This document shows positions 7,353 through 13,885 of a DNA stretch of 16,995 bases, piece after piece. Source of the DNA: Desulfurococcales archaeon (lineage in GTDB: Archaea > Thermoproteota > Thermoprotei_A > Sulfolobales > Acidilobaceae). A program made the translations under genes and the position numbers. The stretch is taken from the NCBI GenBank assembly GCA_027012045.1, contig JALUZI010000234.1, forward strand, positions 1 to 16,995, written 5' to 3'. The notes beneath the pieces were generated by a model. That model was not told the DNA's origin, made no database searches, and saw only the letters and a list, made by a program, of their open reading frames with translations. Position 1 is the stretch's first letter; each line of letters starts with the position of its first letter.

Positions 7353-7366
7353 CTTAAAATATAACC
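7353..7366. promoter_or_regulatory. A/T-rich promoter element, possibly two-way
   Basis: CTTAAAATATAACC on plus lies about 25-30 bases before a transcription start that would leave a 10-20 nt leader for the ASCH gene at 7402. On minus the same element reads GGTTATATTTTAAG and is correctly spaced for the RNA candidate beginning near 7325-7330. Assignment is by spacing only. Confidence 0.4.
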
Positions 7367-7401
7367 TTACCCTTGATCCTCAATACTCTAGGGATAAACA
7401 A

Positions 7402-7977
7402 TTGGTTAGAGTAAAGTTTATTGGCAGACATCTGATGGTGAAGAAGGAATTTGCTGAAGCTATTCTATCAGGGAGAAAAAGGTCAACCATAAGACTTGGG
7501 ATCCTGAAGCCAAAATATCGTGAACTAATCGTTCATAGCGGTGGCAGGCCTATAGCACTGGTTGAAATTGAAGAAGTTGCACATAAGAAATTAAAGGACC
7601 TTAGTATGGAGGAGATAAGGAATGACGGGTTTGACAGTTTGGATAGTTTAATCAGGACACTAAGAAAACTTTATCCAAGAGAACGTGTAGACCCTGATTC
7701 CATGGTTACAGTGATCCGGTTCCACGTTAAAAACACTATTGGCCCTGGCGAAAATTCCTCCGTGGAACTCCCTCCAGCGGTTATAGCTAGGATTGGGCTA
7801 CGATATCTGAATAAAGAGCTAAGCGATAGAGAGCTGGCGATTCTTCGGGTTTTAACTAGAACTAATAGCATAAGAAGGGCTGCAGCAGAGCTTCACGGGG
7901 ACCCTTTGAATAGAAAGGAGATTAGATCAGTTCTCAGAAAGGTTCATGAGAAACTTAAAAGCCGTGGACTTATCTAA
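7402..7977 (+). CDS. ASCH-domain (PUA-like) protein with C-terminal helix-turn-helix
   Basis: Protein of 191 residues. Residues 1 to about 110 resemble the ASCH domain, a PUA-related fold proposed to bind RNA: FIGRHLMVKKEFAEAILSGR, then KRSTIRLG, a strand pair IALVEIEEV, and MEEIRNDGFDSLDSL. From about residue 117 a predicted helical, HTH-like segment follows (SDRELAILRVLTRTNSIRRA to the end), which could bind nucleic acid. The start is TTG at 7402; AGGGAT lies six bases upstream and no ATG or GTG is available in frame before the ASCH core. A small zinc ribbon gene follows on the same strand. No specific target or reaction can be assigned; a role in RNA or translation control is inference from the fold. 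Confidence 0.82.
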   Translation: MVRVKFIGRHLMVKKEFAEAILSGRKRSTIRLGILKPKYRELIVHSGGRPIALVEIEEVAHKKLKDLSMEEIRNDGFDSLDSLIRTLRKLYPRERVDPDSMVTVIRFHVKNTIGPGENSSVELPPAVIARIGLRYLNKELSDRELAILRVLTRTNSIRRAAAELHGDPLNRKEIRSVLRKVHEKLKSRGLI

Positions 7978-7999
7978 AACTTGTCTAGGGTGCTGGTTT

Positions 8000-8149
8000 T
8001 TGACGAGCTGGATACTCCGTTGCACAGAGTGTGGCAGAGAGTGGAAGTTGGATGTTAGTTTTAACCTGCATGAGATGGGGAAGATTTATCACTACTGCCC
8101 GTATTGCAAGAAGAACACTTTCCACGTGGTTGTTAAGAGGATAGACTGA
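8000..8149 (+). CDS. Small zinc-ribbon protein
   Basis: Tiny protein of about 49 residues: CTECGREWKLDV at the N-terminus and YHYCPYCKKNTFHVVVKR at the C-terminus give a CxxC...CxxC zinc ribbon filling the whole chain. I prefer TTG at 8000 because GGGTG lies seven bases upstream and the protein then starts just before the first Cys pair. The open frame reaches back to an ATG at 7946 that overlaps the ASCH gene by 32 bases and would add a further CLGC motif (67 residues). It sits 22 bases after the ASCH-HTH gene in the same direction, so the two are probably co-transcribed. Zinc ribbons of this size occur in ribosomal, transcription and RNA-processing proteins; the specific role is unknown. 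Confidence 0.75.
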   Translation: MTSWILRCTECGREWKLDVSFNLHEMGKIYHYCPYCKKNTFHVVVKRID

Positions 8150-8162
8150 ACTCTTTCAGTCT
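8143..8162. terminator. Perfect hairpin spanning two convergent stop codons
   Basis: AGACTGAA and TTCAGTCT form a perfect 8-base-pair inverted repeat around the loop CTCT. The left arm contains the TGA of the zinc ribbon gene, the right arm the TGA (tca on plus) of the editing protein gene on the opposite strand. The symmetry means both convergent mRNAs would end in the same hairpin. It is best read as a bidirectional 3'-end or terminator element, though archaeal termination usually depends on T tracts. Confidence 0.45.
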
Positions 8163-9418
8163 TCCAACACTTTTATATACCCGATAGGTGCTTTACACTT
8201 TCCTGATATCTCTGATAGTTCCTCATCTAACTTGCTGGTGGTTAAAGTGAATTGTACCCCGCTTCTCCTATCTCTAATGTTTATTACTCCCTTCGACAGA
8301 TCGTTTTTGCCTACTATTACAGTATAATTGCTCCAGTATCTACCCGCATCCCTGAATTTCCTGCCGAGCCTGATTGGCCTTTTATCTATGCATATACGTG
8401 CATTCCCCCGGCTCTCCAGCATCTTTGCTATATTCTCTGCTTGAAATGCCTCCTCATCATCTCCTGTTGCCGTTGCTATGTAGAAGTTGCATGGTGTCAA
8501 CCAGCATTCTAATGTTGGGGTTTCCCCGTTCTCTGCCCTTTTAAGGGAGAGGTATATCCTTAAAACGAGGATTGCCTCCAGAGGATACGTTACACATTTC
8601 TCTTTAATGCATGTTCCTATTTCCACGTCCTCTAGTTTGATCTTTTCATTTACAACTGAAATATTCCTGTCGAACAGCTTGTTTAACGTTTCAATAAGTA
8701 GTTCTTTTCCAGCTGAAATGTAGTGGTACCCGTTTGCATCAATTATCAAAGCCGGGCTTGGTTCCGGGTTATAGAGAAAGTCGCTCACGTTGCACGATGG
8801 TATTGTGTTCAGTGCTAGTGAGTCACCTAGAACAGACTGTATCATCGCGATAAACGAGTTAAGCTGTACTGTGAATATGCCTTTATTGTCGAGGTAACCC
8901 CATCGTTTAAATACATCTTTGTAAGCTGGTTTTACATCAATTTTCTCAATAGCTTCTTTTACATCGAAACATTGTTTTCTTTCTTCCCTGGTATAATTAC
9001 CGTAGCGCCTTGATAGTTCACTCATAGGGTGGCCATAGCAGTGTAGCGAGAATTCCTTATACCATCCGAAGGGAGCTTTCTCTATTCTTATGTTAGGCAT
9101 CGTTTCTTTTAGCTTGCTGTATAACTTGTTTAGGATTTCAATAGCTTTTGAGGGTGGGGCTAGATTCTCTGAGAGATGAGCATATGGATACAAAACAATC
9201 GACGAGGGTTTTAGAGAGATGACTAGATTTCTGATATCTTCAAGTATGGACGGCAGTATCCTTTCGAGGACCTCGTCATCTCCCTGTTCCACTGTTGTGA
9301 ATATGACTAATGTATTGCTCAAGGGGCTCTCTAATGATTTGGGTTCTTCCCTGATTTTTGTGGCTGGCTTGTTTGATTTGAACCAGAAATCTTTGGCGTG
9401 TACTATGTGTACTTTCAT
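8156..9418 (-). CDS. Free-standing threonyl-tRNA editing protein (ThrS-ed type)
   Basis: Protein of 420 residues with the archaeal ThrRS N-terminal editing domain and the C-terminal anticodon-binding domain but no class II catalytic core; a full archaeal ThrRS would be about 620 residues. In the editing domain (about 1-145) I see MKVHIVHAKDFWF, YPYAHLSENLAPP, and FGWYKEFSLHCYGHPMSE. His81, Tyr120, Lys121 and Glu134 correspond to residues important in the Pyrococcus abyssi domain, which removes serine from mischarged tRNA-Thr. The anticodon-binding domain runs from about WLTPCNFYIATATGDDEEAF through RLGRKFRDAGRYWSNYTVIV to the end. Crenarchaea are known to split ThrRS into catalytic and editing proteins, which supports the lineage call; the catalytic partner is not in this window. 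Convergent with the zinc ribbon gene. Confidence 0.92.
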   Translation of the reverse strand: MKVHIVHAKDFWFKSNKPATKIREEPKSLESPLSNTLVIFTTVEQGDDEVLERILPSILEDIRNLVISLKPSSIVLYPYAHLSENLAPPSKAIEILNKLYSKLKETMPNIRIEKAPFGWYKEFSLHCYGHPMSELSRRYGNYTREERKQCFDVKEAIEKIDVKPAYKDVFKRWGYLDNKGIFTVQLNSFIAMIQSVLGDSLALNTIPSCNVSDFLYNPEPSPALIIDANGYHYISAGKELLIETLNKLFDRNISVVNEKIKLEDVEIGTCIKEKCVTYPLEAILVLRIYLSLKRAENGETPTLECWLTPCNFYIATATGDDEEAFQAENIAKMLESRGNARICIDKRPIRLGRKFRDAGRYWSNYTVIVGKNDLSKGVINIRDRRSGVQFTLTTSKLDEELSEISGKCKAPIGYIKVLED

Positions 9419-9442
9419 CTCATGCTACCCCATTACTTCTCT

Positions 9443-9456
9443 ATGCTATACGTTTT
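9443..9456 (-). promoter_or_regulatory. Possible TATA element for the threonyl-tRNA editing gene
   Basis: The reverse strand reads AAAACGTATAGCAT here, about 26-30 bases before the ATG at 9418, so the mRNA would be nearly leaderless. The match to the TATA consensus is weak. Confidence 0.25.
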
Positions 9457-9508
9457 AGTTCCAGTCAACCGTCTTCTGTTTTACAGTCAGATATGTTCAT
9501 GTTTAATA

Positions 9509-9518
9509 CCTTTATTAC
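9509..9518 (+). promoter_or_regulatory. TATA box of radA
   Basis: CCTTTATTAC lies about 26 bases before a predicted start of transcription near 9538-9540, leaving a leader of about 22-25 nt with a GGGTG ribosome-binding site seven bases before the ATG at 9562. Confidence 0.45.
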
Positions 9519-9527
9519 ACACTCATT

Positions 9528-9544
9528 CTTCTAAGGGTTAGAAG
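9528..9544 (+). promoter_or_regulatory. Perfect inverted repeat at the radA transcription start
   Basis: CTTCTAA GGG TTAGAAG is a perfect 7-base-pair inverted repeat centred on the expected transcription start, just after the TATA box. A repressor bound here would block initiation. As RNA it would form a hairpin next to the ribosome-binding site only if transcription starts upstream of it. No regulator is identified. Confidence 0.35.
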
Positions 9545-9561
9545 TAGCCGGGTGTTTCCTA

Positions 9562-11067
9562 ATGGGTAAGAAGGAAGAAGTAAAGGAACCGGAACACGAG
9601 GAACACGGTATTGACAGTCTTAGTAAGATCCCTGGAATAGGTTCCACAACGATCTCCAAGCTTAAAGATGCTGGATATACGACTCTTCAGGCTATAGCAG
9701 TTGTCACACCGGAGGAGCTTAGTGTTGATACTGGTATACCTGTGACGACTGCGCAGAAAATAATATCAGCTGCCCGCAAGGCGCTCAATATAACATTTAA
9801 GACGGCATTAGAGCTTAAGCGTGAACGGATGAATACACGTAAAATAACTACTTCAAGTAAAAACCTGGATGAACTCCTGGGAGGCGGTATTGAAACCCGC
9901 ATGTTAACAGAGGTATTCGGAGAATACGGTAGCGGTAAGTGCTTCTCAAAGGACACCCTTGTCTTATACTATAATGACGACTCGACTCATATAGAAACCA
10001 TTGAAGAGATGTACTGGAAATATGCTGAGATCAATGGCGAAAAACCGTTTGACAACGGGTACGCTGTTCCTCTCAGAAATGTGGATGTTCTATCATTCAA
10101 CGATCGCTCTGGAAGTGTGATCAGGGTCAGGTCAGAATACATTTACAGGGAAAAAGTGAGGAACCTCGTGGAACTGGAATTACAAGATGGGCGTACAGTG
10201 AAAGTTACAAGGAACCATCCAGTTCTCGTATACGGTGAAGACGGTGGAGTAAAATGGAAGCCGGCGAGAGAACTACAGGTCAATGATCGTGTTGTTGTAA
10301 TAAATAATCCTCCTTCAGGTCAACTCGCTGGAAACACGAAGTTAGATTATTTACTAGTCAAAAATATCAAGATCATACACTACGACGATTGGGTTTACGA
10401 TCTAGTCGTTCCCGGCACACACAACTTCATATCACCTGAAGGGTTAATCCTGCATAACACCCAGTTATGCCACCAGTTATCGGTTAATGTGCAATTACCA
10501 GAGGATAAGGGCGGTCTAAGGGGTAAAGCCGTTTACATAGACACTGAAGGCACGTTCCGTTGGGAGAGAATTGAGGCAATGGCTAAAGGACTAGGATTGG
10601 ATCCGGATGAAGTAATGGAGAACATATACTGGATACGCGCAATCAACAGTAACCATCAAATGGAAGTAGTAGGTAAGCTATTCGAATTCGTGGGAGAAGA
10701 GAACATTAAACTAGTAGTTGTCGACTCCGTCACAAGCCATTTCAGAGCCGAGTACCCTGGCAGAGAGAACCTAGCGGCTAGGCAGCAGAAACTCAATAAA
10801 CACCTCCACCAGCTGGTTAGACTAGCGGAGGTCTATAACATTGCAGTTGTTATAACTAACCAAGTGATGTCTAGGCCGGACGTGTTCTACGGAGACCCTA
10901 CACAGGCTGTTGGAGGACACGTACTATACCACGCGCCCGGAGTTAGGATACAGTTAAAGAAGAGCAGGGGCAACAAGAGGATAGCGAGAATAGTTGATGC
11001 ACCTCATCTGCCAGAGGGAGAAACAGTCTTTGCCATAACAGAATGGGGTATCAGGGACCCGGAGTAA
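9562..11067 (+). CDS. radA: DNA repair and recombination protein RadA, intein-containing precursor
   Basis: Archaeal Rad51/RecA-family recombinase that forms filaments on single-stranded DNA for strand exchange. The open frame gives 501 residues: 126 of N-extein, a 173-residue intein and 202 of C-extein, so the spliced protein is about 328 residues, normal for RadA. The N-terminal helix-hairpin-helix domain includes SLSKIPGIGSTTISKLKDAG. The Walker A motif GEYGSGK (120-126) is cut after Lys and continues with Thr300 (TQLCHQL) after the intein. Later come YIDTEGTFRWERIEAMA, Walker B LVVVDSVTSHF, the loop 2 region NQVMSRPDVFYGDPTQAVGG and the tail AITEWGIRDPE. The ATG at 9562 has GGGTG seven bases upstream. 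Without splicing the ATP site would be broken, so activity depends on the intein. Confidence 0.97.
   Translation: MGKKEEVKEPEHEEHGIDSLSKIPGIGSTTISKLKDAGYTTLQAIAVVTPEELSVDTGIPVTTAQKIISAARKALNITFKTALELKRERMNTRKITTSSKNLDELLGGGIETRMLTEVFGEYGSGKCFSKDTLVLYYNDDSTHIETIEEMYWKYAEINGEKPFDNGYAVPLRNVDVLSFNDRSGSVIRVRSEYIYREKVRNLVELELQDGRTVKVTRNHPVLVYGEDGGVKWKPARELQVNDRVVVINNPPSGQLAGNTKLDYLLVKNIKIIHYDDWVYDLVVPGTHNFISPEGLILHNTQLCHQLSVNVQLPEDKGGLRGKAVYIDTEGTFRWERIEAMAKGLGLDPDEVMENIYWIRAINSNHQMEVVGKLFEFVGEENIKLVVVDSVTSHFRAEYPGRENLAARQQKLNKHLHQLVRLAEVYNIAVVITNQVMSRPDVFYGDPTQAVGGHVLYHAPGVRIQLKKSRGNKRIARIVDAPHLPEGETVFAITEWGIRDPE
9940..10458 (+). mobile_element. RadA mini-intein inside the Walker A motif
   Basis: An in-frame insertion of 173 codons begins at Cys127 (CFSKDTLVLYY, block A) and ends LILHN followed by Thr (block G with penultimate His and terminal Asn). 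Block B is VKVTRNHPVLVYG with the TxxH motif. Block F is DWVYDLVVPGTHNFISPEGL. There are no LAGLIDADG or other homing endonuclease motifs and no room for them, so it is a splicing-only mini-intein. Between A and B lies IEEMYWKYAEINGEKPFDNG. From memory, the 172-residue Pyrococcus horikoshii RadA intein sits at the same GSGK/T site and shares much of this sequence, including FDNGYAVPL and the block F pattern. That implies a common origin with euryarchaeal RadA inteins. Confidence 0.95.
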
Positions 11068-11076
11068 CGATTAGTG

Positions 11077-11475
11077 CTATTCAGGGCATCTGCCCGAACA
11101 TTCTGTTTCTATTTTAAAGGAGTATTTCGAGCCCATCCACACGCTTTCCCATACTAGGTCCTTATCGACGAAGCCCCTTATTTTCCTGATCTTTATATTT
11201 AAATTACTCATTTCGTCAAACACTACCTCCTCAGCGTACTCGACCCTATAGTTCAGTCCTGGCTTACAGAAAATCTTCAAAAGCCAATTATCTCTCACTA
11301 TCCAATAAAAGACAGTTAGATCCTCAACGCTTTCTCTATGGGGACTTAACCTCTTTACAAGATATCTAGGATTCCGCGTTGAATAGCTGGACTCAACCGC
11401 TCCCCGCCTATTCCAACGCTTACACATATATTCGCAGAGAATCCCACACTCTCTATTACCAGAGGCTTTGTTCAA
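11077..11475 (-). CDS. Hypothetical protein, unrecognised
   Basis: A frame of up to 132 residues opposite the gap between radA and the peptidase gene; its stop lies 9 bases from the radA stop. I recognise no family. Visible features: a Cys-rich, basic N-terminus (ECGILCEYMCKRWNRRG), a mixed hydrophobic/charged middle (DLTVFYWIVRDNWLLKIF, YAEEVVFDEMSNLNIKIRK) and a C-terminal CSGRC pair. No signal peptide or membrane helix is obvious. The longest start is TTG at 11475; an ATG at 11427 gives 116 residues. The TTG is only 15 bases from the divergent peptidase ATG, leaving little room for two promoters, which favours a later start. Regular amino-acid composition and the lack of another gene here support a real gene, but it remains uncertain. 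Confidence 0.5.
   Translation of the reverse strand: MNKASGNRECGILCEYMCKRWNRRGAVESSYSTRNPRYLVKRLSPHRESVEDLTVFYWIVRDNWLLKIFCKPGLNYRVEYAEEVVFDEMSNLNIKIRKIRGFVDKDLVWESVWMGSKYSFKIETECSGRCPE
11420..11432 (+). promoter_or_regulatory. Possible TATA element for the prepilin peptidase operon
   Basis: TTACACATATATT lies inside the 5' part of the opposite-strand hypothetical gene and would direct transcription from near 11450-11455, about 35-40 bases before the ATG at 11491. There is no clear ribosome-binding site before that ATG. Weak, spacing-based call. Confidence 0.25.
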
Positions 11476-11490
11476 AGGGCATGATCACCT

Positions 11491-12249
11491 ATGACGGATT
11501 ACTGGGTAGTTACACGGGACCTTTATGTCTTATTCGTGCTTCTAATAGCGTCGTACTGGGATATAGTTAAAAGAGAAATAGAACCCAAGTATTGGTTAAT
11601 TACAGGCATCATAGGTTTATTATTGGCTTTTACGTCCGCCATTACTGCAGGTTTGAACCTGGATTTGTACGGTTATACGCTCTTCTCCATTATAGCTATC
11701 GCTATAGTTGGTGCCTTTTACTACATAGGATACATGGGTGGGGCCGACCTCTATGCCGTGGCAGTTATAGCATTAACAGTTCCAAAGCAACTAGTCGGGG
11801 AAGGATTAATCCCCACACCTTTCATGACTGTCGTATACGCTGCAGTGGTATCCGCACTGATCCCCATATACTTCTGCCTCTATAACCTCGTTTCCAGAGA
11901 CAGACGCAGGGCTATAAGAGAAGTCCCCCGGGGCTATATAATGTGTTTCCTAGGTGTTCCCAAACGGCCGAGAGATTATGTGAACAGCAAGGGGTTCTGG
12001 TTCCCGCTAACTACATATGAAAACGGGGAACTAGTAACTAGGTACAGCTTCCAGGTTGAGGAGGAGCCCGAGGAGCATAAACAAAAAATTAAGTCCTTAC
12101 TGGAAAGCCGTGAGATAGGTGAGGACAGCTTCATATGGATAACACCTGGCATACCGTTCGTTCTATTTATACTACTTGGTTTCATACTAAGCATAATAAT
12201 TGGAGACCTTCCACTTCAACTCCTATTCGGTGGTATTAATGGAGGGTGA
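11491..12249 (+). CDS. Archaeal prepilin peptidase / class III signal peptidase (A24 family, PibD/FlaK-like)
   Basis: Membrane aspartyl protease of 252 residues that removes the positively charged leader from archaeal pilins, archaellins and sugar-binding structural proteins before their assembly. The two catalytic aspartates are visible: Asp24 in SYWDIVKREIEPKYW and Asp86 in the GxHyD motif MGGAD. Hydrophobic helices occur near 10-22, 34-53, 62-80, 88-100 and 106-125, and a last one near 225-243. Between these lies a cytosolic stretch of about 95 residues (from SRDRRRAIREVPRGYI) that is larger than in short A24 enzymes such as bacterial GspO-type C-terminal halves. No substrate genes are in the window. 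It overlaps the downstream HIT gene by 11 bases, so they are co-translated. Confidence 0.88.
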   Translation: MTDYWVVTRDLYVLFVLLIASYWDIVKREIEPKYWLITGIIGLLLAFTSAITAGLNLDLYGYTLFSIIAIAIVGAFYYIGYMGGADLYAVAVIALTVPKQLVGEGLIPTPFMTVVYAAVVSALIPIYFCLYNLVSRDRRRAIREVPRGYIMCFLGVPKRPRDYVNSKGFWFPLTTYENGELVTRYSFQVEEEPEEHKQKIKSLLESREIGEDSFIWITPGIPFVLFILLGFILSIIIGDLPLQLLFGGINGG

Positions 12250-12799
12250 AAGAAAAATACTATGGGCTCCTTGGAGAATGAGCTACATTAAAGAAACAGT
12301 GGAAAACAACGAGCTTAATAAGGGGAATGAAGGCAAAAACGAGTGCATACTCTGTAAAATAGCAAAGGAAAGCGACGATAAAAGAAACCTAGTTCTATAC
12401 AGAGGAACAAGAGTATACATAGTCCTCAACAAGTTCCCCTATAATACAGGGCATATAATGGTGGTCCCATACAGGCATGTCCCGAGTATCGAGGATCTGG
12501 ACAGTTGTGAGCTCCTCGAACTTTCAGTGACATTAAAACAAGCAGTAAAAGCGATTAGAGAAGCCTATAAACCAGACGGGTTCAACATAGGCGTTAACAT
12601 TGGAAGAGCCGCCGGTGCCGGAATAGATGACCATGTACACGTACACATAGTCCCGAGATGGGTTGGAGATGCTAACTTTATGCCCGTAATAGGCGGGACT
12701 AAAGTTATACCCCAGAGCTTAGAAGATACATACAACCAGCTTAAACCTGCAATAGACAAGTATACCGCGAATATAGACGGCTTAATGAGGGGATGCTAA
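12239..12799 (+). CDS. HIT-family hydrolase/transferase (Ap4A-type)
   Basis: Protein of 186 residues. The start at ATG 12239 is chosen because GGTGG lies five bases upstream and the product then opens MEGERKILWAPWRMSYIKE, the WAPWRM motif seen in HIT proteins of the Ap4A hydrolase/phosphorylase-like branch. The His triad is HVHVHIVPRW with His132, His134 and His136; the middle His of the triad is the expected nucleophile acting on the alpha-phosphate of nucleotide substrates. A CILC pair (Cys36, Cys39) together with His80 (PYRHVPS) suggests the zinc site common in this branch. Likely role: breakdown of Ap4A or other nucleotide derivatives. The exact substrate is not shown by the sequence. It overlaps both neighbours. 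Confidence 0.9.
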   Translation: MEGERKILWAPWRMSYIKETVENNELNKGNEGKNECILCKIAKESDDKRNLVLYRGTRVYIVLNKFPYNTGHIMVVPYRHVPSIEDLDSCELLELSVTLKQAVKAIREAYKPDGFNIGVNIGRAAGAGIDDHVHVHIVPRWVGDANFMPVIGGTKVIPQSLEDTYNQLKPAIDKYTANIDGLMRGC

Positions 12800-13794
12800 C
12801 TATAATGCTATACATTTTTACGCATACAGACTTAGACGGCGTTGGTAGCGCTGCAGTATACCTTGTTTTAAACGGTAAAAAACCACAGGATCCAGATGTC
12901 TTAGTGACATATGTAGAGCCTTATAACATCCATGAAAAACTAGAGCCTTTCATCCAGTACTTAGAGGATGAAGACAAGATAGTGATATCGGATATAGGTA
13001 TAAACACTAAAATATACGGGGAACTGGTAAAGACCTTAGAGAACGCTGTTGGAAAAGTTGCTGCAATAGAATGGTATGACCACCATAGATGGGATAAAGA
13101 ATGGGTTGAAAACCTAACTGAACTAGGAATCAAACTACACGTGGATACCGGTACATGCGCGACAGGAGTAGTCTATAAATACGCTCCTAAGGGCTCCGAT
13201 TTAACAGCTGAAGCTAGAAACATGCTAGACGACCTTGTAAATGCTGTCTGTGCAGCCGATCTATGGTTATGGAACCACCATCTAGCTCCCAAATTGTTTA
13301 GAATAGTCACGCTAAATGGAAGCCAGGGTGATGAGAGGAGAAACCTAGTCTTAAAGAAACTCTCGGAACTTAATCTGTGGGATGAAGAGCTTGAGGAGCT
13401 TCTCAAGGAGTACGTGAATATAGAACTAAAGAATTATTCAAGGATAGACAAACGCATAGTTAGGTCATGCAGAAATAATTGCTGTGTAGCCTCAACAATC
13501 AAAGTCAGAGGCCCGCCAACAAATAGTTTCGTAGGGTCCTACATTCTCTCAAGGACAAATGCTGACATAGCTTGCATAGTAAAAGAGAACGGCTCTATAT
13601 CGCTTCGAAGCAAAAAGGTAAACGTGCAGCGAATAGCTTATAACCTAGGCGGGGGAGGTCATCCGAGGGCGGCGGGAGCAAAAGTAGAACTCTCATTTCT
13701 AGATAGGCTATTGTTGAAAGTATATACGAGAGGTTTCCTCAAACGGGTTAACAGGAAGATCCTCGATATAGCGTTATCAGAGAATGTTTGTTAA
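12793..13794 (+). CDS. DHH/DHHA1 family phosphoesterase (RecJ/NrnA-like)
   Basis: Protein of 333 residues with the manganese-binding motifs of the DHH superfamily: HTDLDG (residues 11-16), SDIG (Asp67), and WYDHH (Asp96, His97, His98). The C-terminal DHHA1 domain carries LGGGGHPRAAGA, which binds the substrate's 3' end or base. A short Cys-rich stretch, CRNNCC, precedes it. Family members degrade nanoRNA, pAp or single-stranded nucleic acid. In archaea several paralogues exist, including GINS-linked GAN and nucleases, so the substrate is not decided. ATG 12793 overlaps the HIT stop; a second ATG at 12805 (MLYIFTHTDLDG) is an equally reasonable start because AGGGG would then be 12 bases upstream rather than adjacent. 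Third gene of the overlapping set with peptidase and HIT protein. Confidence 0.9.
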   Translation: MLTIMLYIFTHTDLDGVGSAAVYLVLNGKKPQDPDVLVTYVEPYNIHEKLEPFIQYLEDEDKIVISDIGINTKIYGELVKTLENAVGKVAAIEWYDHHRWDKEWVENLTELGIKLHVDTGTCATGVVYKYAPKGSDLTAEARNMLDDLVNAVCAADLWLWNHHLAPKLFRIVTLNGSQGDERRNLVLKKLSELNLWDEELEELLKEYVNIELKNYSRIDKRIVRSCRNNCCVASTIKVRGPPTNSFVGSYILSRTNADIACIVKENGSISLRSKKVNVQRIAYNLGGGGHPRAAGAKVELSFLDRLLLKVYTRGFLKRVNRKILDIALSENVC

Positions 13795-13807
13795 ACGGCA
13801 ATAGAAT

Positions 13808-13818
13808 AGTTTTTAACC
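13808..13818 (+). promoter_or_regulatory. TATA box of the rpl3-rpl4-rpl23 operon
   Basis: AGTTTTTAACC lies 14 bases after the DHH gene stop. Transcription would start near 13839, giving a leader of about 47 nt that ends with AAAGGAGG ten bases before the rpl3 ATG. A second A/T motif (GTATAAAG, 13848-13855) lies too close to the ATG to be the main promoter. Confidence 0.45.
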
Positions 13819-13885
13819 CTAATAGAGACTGTATGGTTTTTGAGGAGTATAAAGGTGTGTAACAGAGAAAGGAGGATGCTGACAG

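Noticed and set aside
7122..7401. A glmS ribozyme or known riboswitch in the glmS leader
   Set aside because: I could not match the bacterial glmS ribozyme core or any known riboswitch consensus; only a general stem-bounded element with C/D-like boxes is present.
9940..10458. A homing endonuclease domain within the RadA intein
   Set aside because: Only 173 residues are present and the space between splicing blocks B and F holds no LAGLIDADG, HNH or GIY-YIG motif.
12200..12238. Longer N-terminus of the HIT protein from ATG 12200
   Set aside because: It would overlap the peptidase gene by 50 bases and add non-conserved residues; ATG 12239 has a GGTGG site and starts right before the conserved WAPWRM region.
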